Shown: in pieces, positions 1-5,205 of the stretch
Layout: the number at the start of each line of letters is the position of its first letter
Numbering within the stretch: position 1 is the stretch's first letter
Assembly: GCF_020217185.1 (NCBI RefSeq)
Contig: NZ_JAIWNX010000215.1
Coordinates: 1-10,000, forward strand
From: Asticcacaulis sp.
GTDB lineage: Bacteria > Pseudomonadota > Alphaproteobacteria > Caulobacterales > Caulobacteraceae
Reading direction: 5' to 3'
DNA: 10,000 nt
Made by a program: the position numbers and the translations under genes
The notes under the pieces: generated by a model
Told to the model about the DNA's origin: nothing
Databases searched by the model: none
The model's input: only the letters and a program-made list of their open reading frames with translations

Positions 1-1
1 A

Positions 2-1369
2 GTCTATGAGTCCTTTGGCTTCGAAGCGCTGCAAACCTCGGCCTTTGAATATGCCGATGCGCTGGGCAAGTTCCTGCCCGACGCCGACCGTCCTAATGTC
101 GGCGTCTTCTCGTTGCAGGACGACGATGATCAGTGGATGGCGCTGCGCTACGACCACACCGCCCCGCTGGCCCGCTTTGCGGCGCAGAACTGGGACAGCC
201 TGCCCAAGCCCTTCCGTCGTTACGCCTTCGGGCCGGTGTGGCGCAATGAAAAGCCGGGGCCTGGCCGTTTGCGCGAATTCATGCAGTGCGACGCCGATAC
301 GGTGGGCACCGACCGCCCGGAAGCCGATGCGGAAATCATCGCTCTGGCCGTGGCCGGGTTCCGCGCCAATGCGCTGCCGACCGTGCTTAAGATCAATAAC
401 CGCAAGCTGCTCAATGGCCTGCTGAGCGCGCTGGGGGCCGATTCCCCGGCGCAGCAGATGGGCGTGCTGCGCGCCATCGACAAGCTGGACCGTCTGGGTC
501 TCGAAGGCGTCGAGCTGCTGCTGGGCGGTGGGCGCAAGGACGAGTCGGGCGACTTCACCAAGGGCGCGGGCCTGAGTGATAAGGCCATAGCGGCCGTGCT
601 GGGCTTTGTGGCCGCGGGCCGCGACAGTGCGGGCGGTCAGGCCGAACGCGCGGCGGTGCTCGAAAAGCTGGCGGCGGTATTGAGCGAGTCCCCGGAAGGG
701 CAGGCGGGTCTTGAGGACTTGTCGCGCATTTCGACGGCGCTGGCCGGGCTGGGTGTCTCAGAGGCCGAGGCTATTTTCGATCCCTCGATCGTGCGCGGGC
801 TGGAATACTATACCGGGCCGGTGTTCGAGGCCGAACTGCTGATGGAAACGCGAGACGAGAAGGGCAATCTTGTGCGCTTCGGCTCGGTCGGGGGCGGCGG
901 GCGCTATGACGATCTTGTGGCGCGCTTCACCGGTGAGCGCGTCCCGGCGACCGGCTTCTCGTTCGGCGTGTCGCGTCTGGCGGCGGCTCTGGCTTTGGCC
1001 GAAGAGGGCGCGATCCAGCCCGTGCGTGGGCCCATTGTCATCATCGCCTTCTCCGAATCGGACATGGGTGAGTATTTCCGACTGGCGGCGGAAATCCGCG
1101 CGGCGGGTCTGGCGGTTGAGGTTTACCTTGGTCGTTCGGGCATGAAGGCGCAGATGAAGTACGCCGACCGCCGTTTATCCCCGGCTGTCGTCATGCTGGG
1201 TGGCGATGAGCTGGCAAATAATACCGTTACGATCAAGGATCTCGATCAGGGACGGCTTCTGGCCACACAAATCACGGATAACAAAGAATGGCGCGAAGCG
1301 CGTCCGGGTCAGGTAACATTGCCCCGCGCTGAGGCCATTAAGCATCTGAAATCCATAGTGAATTCGTAA
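2..1369 (+). CDS. hisS: Histidyl-tRNA synthetase, 5' end outside window
   Basis: Class II aminoacyl-tRNA synthetase that charges tRNA-His in the cytoplasm. The frame is open from base 2, giving 455 residues; comparison with the family suggests a few dozen N-terminal residues lie upstream. In window numbering, class II motif 2 spans about residues 71-100 (FRRYAFGPVWRNEKPG, then GRLREFMQCDADTVG). The HisA histidine-specific motif is RGLEYYTGPVFE (265-276), GGGRYDDL is at 297-304, and motif 3 is ATGFSFGVSRL (316-326). An anticodon-binding domain fills the remainder, ending KHLKSIVNS. An internal start at the TTG at 113 is wrong because the sequence before it (YESFGFEALQTSAFEYAD) is conserved HisRS sequence. 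HisRS rather than the paralogue HisZ is favoured by the intact HisA and motif 2 residues and the full anticodon-binding domain. The motif 2 loop is of the divergent alphaproteobacterial type. Confidence 0.95.
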   Translation, partial: VYESFGFEALQTSAFEYADALGKFLPDADRPNVGVFSLQDDDDQWMALRYDHTAPLARFAAQNWDSLPKPFRRYAFGPVWRNEKPGPGRLREFMQCDADTVGTDRPEADAEIIALAVAGFRANALPTVLKINNRKLLNGLLSALGADSPAQQMGVLRAIDKLDRLGLEGVELLLGGGRKDESGDFTKGAGLSDKAIAAVLGFVAAGRDSAGGQAERAAVLEKLAAVLSESPEGQAGLEDLSRISTALAGLGVSEAEAIFDPSIVRGLEYYTGPVFEAELLMETRDEKGNLVRFGSVGGGGRYDDLVARFTGERVPATGFSFGVSRLAAALALAEEGAIQPVRGPIVIIAFSESDMGEYFRLAAEIRAAGLAVEVYLGRSGMKAQMKYADRRLSPAVVMLGGDELANNTVTIKDLDQGRLLATQITDNKEWREARPGQVTLPRAEAIKHLKSIVNS

Positions 1370-1416
1370 ATAAATTTACGCAGCGGCAATCCGTGTCAGC
1401 GCTGTCAAAAAACGTT

Positions 1417-1435
1417 AACCCTTCTTAGGGTTTTT
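1417..1435 (+). terminator. Weak intrinsic terminator after hisS
   Basis: AACCCT (1417-1422), a TCTT tetraloop and AGGGTT (1427-1432) form a perfect 6-bp stem. The T-run TTTTT (1431-1435) partly overlaps the 3' arm. It lies 48 bases after the hisS stop. The stem is short and the T-tract modest, so leaky termination is possible. The same bases sit inside a larger inverted repeat (TGTCAAAAA 1403-1411 with TTTTTGACA 1431-1439), which could instead be a protein-binding site. Confidence 0.35.
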
Positions 1436-1458
1436 GACACAACTGCGTTAGTTAAAAT
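1434..1458 (+). promoter_or_regulatory. Candidate promoter for the post-hisS transcript
   Basis: TTGACAC (1434-1440), 10 bases, then GTTAAAAT (1451-1458). This agrees reasonably with the Caulobacter housekeeping promoter pattern as I recall it (TTGACGS, 10-14 bases, GCTANAWC). It would start transcription near 1465, just ahead of the stem-loop series. A second TTTTTGACAC lies exactly 30 bases downstream (1461-1470) and a TTGACA at 1486-1491, so tandem promoters or repeated regulator boxes are alternatives. Confidence 0.35.
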
Positions 1459-1464
1459 TATTTT

Positions 1465-1640
1465 TGACACCGCGTAATAAAAGCGTTGACATGGCCCTCA
1501 AAAAACTGTTTTCTCCGTCTCAAGAGAACGGAACTTCGCCAGAGAGATGAAGTCAGTTCCCGGCGTTTCGGGGAGGAAACGCCTGCTTAACAAGGAAAGA
1601 GGCCCGGCATTGCTTATCCCCCATGCCGGGCCTCTTTTCG
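1465..1640 (+). ncRNA. Candidate small regulatory RNA
   Basis: The spacer between hisS and the convergent tetR gene has no convincing ORF but holds ordered secondary structure ending in a terminator. In order: CCGT/ACGG with one bulge (1515-1531); GGAAC/GTTCC with an inner TTC/GAA (1530-1560); a perfect 8-bp stem GGCGTTTC/GAAACGCC (1562-1569, 1576-1583) closing on a GGGGAG hexaloop; then the 15-bp terminator stem (1596-1637). The G-rich loop resembles the exposed GGAG-type seeds of alphaproteobacterial sRNAs. It is also complementary to the CCCCC in the terminator loop (1618-1622), so a loop-loop contact is possible. A promoter-like sequence lies just upstream. The 5' end is a guess from that promoter; the true start could be near 1500. 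No known RNA family was recognised. An untranslated leftover spacer is the alternative. Confidence 0.4.
1596..1640 (+). terminator. Strong intrinsic terminator, 15-bp perfect stem
   Basis: Arms 1596-1610 and 1623-1637 are perfectly complementary over 15 bp (core GAGGCCCGGCAT), with a 12-base loop, followed by a T-rich run (TTTTCGTTTGTTGTTT). The 5' side starts AAAGA, so it could also work, more weakly, against transcription from tetR on the other strand. Confidence 0.72.
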
Positions 1641-1656
1641 TTTGTTGTTTCCAGGG

Positions 1657-1675
1657 CTGGCGAAGCGCCAGTTTT
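1657..1675 (+). terminator. Second hairpin with T-run, backup terminator
   Basis: CTGGCG (1657-1662), AAG, CGCCAG (1666-1671) followed directly by TTTT (1672-1675). It lies 20 bases after the stronger hairpin and 20 bases before the tetR stop, in the plus-strand orientation. A tandem terminator for the plus-strand transcript is the simplest reading. Confidence 0.45.
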
Positions 1676-1695
1676 GACGCCGATGTCAATTTCCC

Positions 1696-2304
1696 TTATT
1701 TCAGGTCCTTGCACGCGGCGCGTACCAGCCAACGGATTTGCTGGGCCAGCGCCTCTTGCGGCACGGCGATCAATCGCTCCTCCAACCCGACAAACACAAT
1801 GCCGTGCACCGCAGAAAACAGGGTGCGCGCCACCAGTATGCGTTCGGCCTCAGACGCCGCAGGCATAAGCGCGGTCATCGGCGCGTTCATATGTCGAAAC
1901 AGGCCCAATTGCGCCTGAATATTCCATTCGGGCAGGGCGGGATTTTTCAGCCGCATTTCGAACAGGGCGCGCCACAGCTGAAGATTCTGCCGCGCAAAGT
2001 CGTAATAGGCCAGGGCGATGCCTTCCAGTACCTCGACGGGACGCTCGGCTGTGGCTGAGGCCGCGCCGGCCTCCAGCGCTGCATCCAGCCTGACCATGGT
2101 GCGTTGCGCCAGCCGCAGCATCAGGTCGTCCATATCGGCGACGATATTATAAAGCCCCCCCAGCGCCACGCCGATGTCTGCCGCCAGTTCGCGTGCCTTG
2201 AGCGCGCCCACGCCGTTTTCGCAGATGCGTTTTTCAGCGGATTGCATCAGCGCTTCGAACTGAGCTTCGCGGCGGCGGGTCGTAGCGGTGGGAGCGTTGG
2301 ACAT
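1696..2304 (-). CDS. TetR/AcrR-family transcriptional repressor
   Basis: 202-residue one-component regulator, typical TetR length. The N-terminal helix-turn-helix lies at about residues 15-62, with the HTH core ARELAADIGVALGGLYN at 37-53. The C-terminal ligand and dimer domain resembles the WHG-type TetR C-terminus (LFSAVHGIVFVGLEE, 162-176). The ATG at 2304 was chosen because an upstream in-frame ATG at 2361 would add residues encoded by palindromic operator DNA, and GAG stands a few bases before 2304. A minus-strand promoter fits: TTGAAC (bases 2368-2363), 12 bases, TAAAAT (2350-2345). It overlaps two TGAAC-N3-GTTCA palindromes, so autorepression is likely. The divergent gene for a small membrane protein is the obvious second target. 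The ligand cannot be told from sequence. Confidence 0.9.
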   Translation of the reverse strand: MSNAPTATTRRREAQFEALMQSAEKRICENGVGALKARELAADIGVALGGLYNIVADMDDLMLRLAQRTMVRLDAALEAGAASATAERPVEVLEGIALAYYDFARQNLQLWRALFEMRLKNPALPEWNIQAQLGLFRHMNAPMTALMPAASEAERILVARTLFSAVHGIVFVGLEERLIAVPQEALAQQIRWLVRAACKDLK

Positions 2305-2332
2305 TCTACTCGGAACCTGACGATAAAAAATT

Positions 2333-2345
2333 TGAACATCGTTCA
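2333..2345. promoter_or_regulatory. Operator copy 1, TGAAC-ATC-GTTCA
   Basis: Perfect 5-bp inverted repeat with a 3-bp centre, directly downstream of the presumed tetR -10 element (TAAAAT on the minus strand). A TetR dimer here would block initiation at tetR. Confidence 0.65.
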
Positions 2346-2353
2346 TTTTAATA

Positions 2354-2368
2354 TTGAACAATGTTCAA
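2354..2368. promoter_or_regulatory. Operator copy 2, TTGAAC-AAT-GTTCAA
   Basis: The best of three copies: perfect 6-bp arms with a 3-bp centre. It covers the presumed tetR -35 element. Its centre is 22 bp, about two helical turns, from copy 1, so both dimers could sit on the same DNA face. Confidence 0.7.
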
Positions 2369-2389
2369 ATCTATGCAACAACACAATTG

Positions 2390-2402
2390 TGAACGGCGTT
2401 CA
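2390..2402. promoter_or_regulatory. Operator copy 3, TGAAC-GGC-GTTCA
   Basis: Perfect 5-bp arms with a 3-bp centre, 35 bp centre to centre from copy 2, on the side of the divergent membrane protein gene. Its position suggests control of the rightward promoter, which I could not pin down. It lies 186 bases upstream of that gene's ATG. Confidence 0.6.
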
Positions 2403-2454
2403 TAGCACATCATGTCCCCACGCGAAAGCGCTGTTCATGGATCGGATCGGAATA

Positions 2455-2517
2455 CTCCGGGGGCGGAGTTCCGCTCCGGAGGGGAAAGGGCGGGGCCGGT
2501 GTCCCCCGGTTCCGCCC
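2455..2517 (+). other. Two GC-rich hairpins in presumed 5' UTR
   Basis: Hairpin 1 (2455-2481): CTCCGG, GG, GCGG, loop AGTT, CCGC, T, CCGGAG, i.e. ten base pairs with a small internal loop. Hairpin 2 (2488-2517): GGGCGGGGCCGG pairs with CCGGTTCCGCCC over 12 bp, including two G-U pairs, around a TGTCCC loop. Neither has a T-tract, so they are not intrinsic terminators. They lie 72 bases or more ahead of the ATG at 2589, within a leader of up to about 185 bases. They could be an RNA stability or translation-control element; no riboswitch class was recognised. Confidence 0.4.
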
Positions 2518-2588
2518 ATACCTCATCAGATTTCTACCCCACGCGCGGGTCGTTCAGGGCGCGGATATTCAGACGAAGGGTGTTCGTC

Positions 2589-2825
2589 ATGGTTCGTTTT
2601 AAATCGTCTTCGCGCACAATGATGGTGCTGGGTGGTGCGCTGGCCTTTGCGCCGCTGGTTATGATCTATATTGTGCTGGGTCAGTTGCAGGGTGGCGTTT
2701 CTTATGCCAACGAGATGGCCGGTCACTTCACCCGCTACGCCCATCAGGCCGAGATCGGCGGCTTCCTGCTGGCCGTCGGGGCCGTGCTGCGCATCGCGGG
2801 CATTTGCTTCCCCAATAAGGATTGA
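2589..2825 (+). CDS. Small two-helix inner-membrane protein
   Basis: 78-residue protein of no family I recognise. A basic N-terminus (MVRFKSSSRT) precedes a hydrophobic helix at about 11-31. A polar, possibly amphipathic stretch follows (about 32-55, with His46, His52 and two Tyr). A second hydrophobic segment at about 57-73 ends in GICFPNKD. The ATG at 2589 is preceded by GAAGGG at 2575-2580 with an 8-base gap. The frame stays open back to an ATG at 2412, but that extension is Arg/Gly/Ser/Pro-rich, has no ribosome site and covers the hairpins, so it is rejected. The gene is divergent from tetR with three operators between, so it is probably repressed by that regulator. A bidirectional terminator follows the stop closely. 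Location in the inner membrane with both termini on one side is inferred. Confidence 0.75.
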   Translation: MVRFKSSSRTMMVLGGALAFAPLVMIYIVLGQLQGGVSYANEMAGHFTRYAHQAEIGGFLLAVGAVLRIAGICFPNKD

Positions 2826-2838
2826 TACCCAACACGAA

Positions 2839-2868
2839 AAAGCCCCCCAGCGCAAACCGGAGGGCTTT
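2839..2868. terminator. Bidirectional terminator between convergent genes
   Basis: AAAGCCCCCC (2839-2848) pairs with GGAGGGCTTT (2859-2868) apart from one C-A mismatch, with a 10-base loop. The flanking A-run gives a TTTTT tract on the minus strand, so it best serves the M13 peptidase gene ending at 2892. It can also stop plus-strand transcription from the small membrane protein gene, although the T-run on that side is only three bases. Confidence 0.7.
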
Positions 2869-2891
2869 CAGATCGGGCTGAGCGATGCGGC

Positions 2892-5021
2892 TTACCAGAT
2901 GCGGACGCGGTCTTCCGGCTTCAGGTAATACTTACCGCCGGTGACGCCGAAGGCCTTGTACCAGTCGTCGATATTGCGCATCGGGCCGATGACGCGGAAT
3001 TCGGCCGGCGAGTGCGGATCGGACACGACCTGCTGACGGATGGCGTCTTCGCGGTACTTGGAGGCCCAGACGCCGGCAAAGCCGAAGAAGACGCGCTGAT
3101 CGCCGGTGAAGCCGTCCAGAACCGGGCCGCCGTCCGGATGCGACAGGCGATAGGCGGTCAGGCCCATCAGCACGCCACCCAGGTCAGCGATGTTTTCGCC
3201 CATGGTCAGGCCGCCCTGCACCTTGGCGCCCGGAACGGGCTCATAGGTGTCGTACTGCGCGCCGAAGACCTTGGCCTTGGCGTCGAACTTGGCCGCGTCT
3301 TCGGCCGTCCACCAGTCGCGCAGCACGCCGTCACCGTCGGACTTGCGGCCCTGATCGTCGAAGCCGTGGGTGATTTCGTGGCCGATAACGCCGCCGATGG
3401 CGCCGTAATTGACCGCCGCATCGGCCTTCGGATCGAAGAAGGGCGGTTGCAGGATGGCGGCCGGGAATACGATTTCGTTACGGGTGGATGAATAGTAGGC
3501 ATTGACCGTCTGCGGTGTCATGCCCCATTCCAGCGGATCGACCGGCTTGTCCAGCTTGTTCAGGCTGTCGGCCCATTCGAACTCACCCGAACGCACCACA
3601 TTGCCGAACAGGTCGCCGGCCTTGATCTCCAGCGCCGAATAGTCCTTCCACTTGTCCGGATAGCCGATCTTGACGCCGAACTTGCCGAGCTTTTCGTGCG
3701 CCTTGGCCTTGGTTTCGGCGCTCATCCAGTCGAGGCCGTCGATACGCTTGCCCATCGCCGTCTTCAGGTCGCCGACCAGCTTTTCCATCATCGCCTTGGA
3801 CTCAGCCGGGAAGTAGCGTTCGACATAGGCCTTGCCCAGCGCTTCACCCAGAGAGCCTTCGGTCACCGAAATCGCGCGCTTCCACAGGGGACGCTGCGCC
3901 TTGGCACCGGACAGGTCGCGCGAATTGAATTCCCAGGCGCGGGTCGAGAAACGCTCGGACAGGTAGGGCGCGGCCTCATTGACCGTCTTGAAGGTCTGCC
4001 ACGCTTTGATCGTTTCCAGCGGCGTGTCGGCATAGACCTTGGCGATCTTGGGGAAGGCGGTGTTCTGGGCGACGACGATCTTCTTCGCCTTGTCGAGCTT
4101 GGCCGCCTTGAAGAAGGTGGGGAAGTCAAAGCCCGGCGCGAAGGCGGCGATCTCTTTGGCCGTCATCGGGTTATAGGTCTTGTCGTCGTCGCGGCTTTCG
4201 ATGCGCGTCCACGACACCTTGGCGATTTCGGTTTCAAAGGCCACGATGTCCTTGGCCGTCTTGGCCGCGTCCGGATAGCCTACCATGCGCAGCACGTCGG
4301 TCACATAGGCTTCGTAGAGCGCCTTCTTCTCCTTGAAGCTGTCTTCCAGATAGTAGTTGCGGTCCGGCAGGGTCAGGCCCGACTGGAACATGTAGAGGAT
4401 GTTGATTTGCGGGTTCTTCTGGTCATCGAAGATGGCCGGGGCAAAGACAGACGAACCGAACTGACCCATGACGCCGCCCATATAGGCGGCCATGTCGGAC
4501 TTGGTCTTGATGGCGCGGATCTTGGTCAGGGTGGGGGCCAGCGGCGCGATGTCGAGCGCGTTGCGCGTTTTGACGTCCATCATCGAGTTATAGAGGTCGG
4601 CGATCTTCTTGTCGTCGCCGGTCAGGCCGGGCTTGGCCGCCAGTTCGTCGATGATCGCCTTCAGACGGTTGTCCGACAGGTTACGCAGCGCCGCGAAGGC
4701 CCCGTAAGAGGTGCGGTCGGACGGGATGACAATGGCGTCGATGGCCTTGCCATTGGCGTAGCGGAAGAAGTTGTCACCCGGATTGACCGAGGTATCCATG
4801 CCCTTCACGTCAAAACCCCAGGTGCCAAACGTCTGGGCGACGGTCGAGTCGGAACCCGTATCACCGCCGGTCAGGGTGTCCGCTTTCAGGCCCAGCGAAT
4901 CGAGAGAGGAGAGGCTTTGCAGGAAGCAGTGATCGTCGAGGCAGGTACGATCTTCGGCCTGCGCCGCTGCCGTGAAGAGGCTGAGCGAAAGGGCCGTGGT
5001 CAGCAGGATAGTTTTACGCAT
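2892..5021 (-). CDS. Exported M13-family zinc metallopeptidase (neprilysin/PepO-like)
   Basis: 709-residue peptidase of the neprilysin family, which cuts oligopeptides; about 700 residues is the normal size. A Sec signal peptide covers residues 1-22 (LLTTALSLSLFTAAAQA, likely cut after AQA), so it should act in the periplasm or outside. The N-terminal M13 domain begins with DTSVNPGDNFFRYANGKAI (about 75-93). The catalytic domain holds the substrate-binding NAYY (507-510), zinc site HEITH (548-552, catalytic Glu549), and third ligand in GENIADLGG (Glu609, with Asp613). The conserved His670 and Arg676 in DPHSPAEFR match the transition-state His and C-terminal substrate Arg of neprilysin. It ends RVRIW, typical for the family. 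All key residues are present. The ATG at 5021 was chosen over 5150 because it begins a clean signal peptide and has GGAA upstream. Cys27 and Cys32 follow the signal cleavage site. It is divergent from the antiporter gene with a 184-bp spacer; no functional link is evident. Confidence 0.95.
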   Translation of the reverse strand: MRKTILLTTALSLSLFTAAAQAEDRTCLDDHCFLQSLSSLDSLGLKADTLTGGDTGSDSTVAQTFGTWGFDVKGMDTSVNPGDNFFRYANGKAIDAIVIPSDRTSYGAFAALRNLSDNRLKAIIDELAAKPGLTGDDKKIADLYNSMMDVKTRNALDIAPLAPTLTKIRAIKTKSDMAAYMGGVMGQFGSSVFAPAIFDDQKNPQINILYMFQSGLTLPDRNYYLEDSFKEKKALYEAYVTDVLRMVGYPDAAKTAKDIVAFETEIAKVSWTRIESRDDDKTYNPMTAKEIAAFAPGFDFPTFFKAAKLDKAKKIVVAQNTAFPKIAKVYADTPLETIKAWQTFKTVNEAAPYLSERFSTRAWEFNSRDLSGAKAQRPLWKRAISVTEGSLGEALGKAYVERYFPAESKAMMEKLVGDLKTAMGKRIDGLDWMSAETKAKAHEKLGKFGVKIGYPDKWKDYSALEIKAGDLFGNVVRSGEFEWADSLNKLDKPVDPLEWGMTPQTVNAYYSSTRNEIVFPAAILQPPFFDPKADAAVNYGAIGGVIGHEITHGFDDQGRKSDGDGVLRDWWTAEDAAKFDAKAKVFGAQYDTYEPVPGAKVQGGLTMGENIADLGGVLMGLTAYRLSHPDGGPVLDGFTGDQRVFFGFAGVWASKYREDAIRQQVVSDPHSPAEFRVIGPMRNIDDWYKAFGVTGGKYYLKPEDRVRIW

Positions 5022-5205
5022 GGTGTTTCCGGGACTAGAGGATGCGGTTGCGGTTTTTGGTTGGCAGATGGGTTCATTTGCAACGAGGCGGTAAGATGGC
5101 GCATTTTTTGCCGCGCGTCTCATAAATTTTCTTTCATAATCGCGTGGCATGGGTCACCTTGACCGACAAGGGAAATCGGTTGTTTTGAGATGAGGGAAAA
5201 TCGCC

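Noticed and set aside
1410..1430. CtrA site (TTAA-N7-TTAA) near TTAACCCTTCTTAGG
   Set aside because: The second half is TTAG at the wrong spacing, so it does not match the consensus.
1547..1918. 123-aa plus-strand ORF
   Set aside because: It runs through the terminator hairpins and then antisense into tetR; no coding character.
2333..2402. LexA/SOS boxes
   Set aside because: Alphaproteobacterial LexA sites are direct repeats GTTC-N7-GTTC, and the Gram-positive type has a 4-bp centre in GAAC-N4-GTTC. Here the spacing is consistently 3 bp and the sites flank a tetR gene.
2412..2588. Upstream in-frame extension of the small membrane protein
   Set aside because: No ribosome site, unlikely composition, and it overlaps two strong hairpins. 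The ATG at 2589 has a good SD and starts a plausible membrane protein.
2104..2622. 172-aa plus-strand ORF
   Set aside because: It overlaps tetR antisense, the operators and the leader hairpins; no domain and no start signal.
3696..5162. 488-aa plus-strand ORF
   Set aside because: Antisense to the M13 peptidase gene, which has every catalytic motif. The predicted protein is Arg/Gly/Val-rich with no domain, as expected for a shadow frame in GC-rich DNA.
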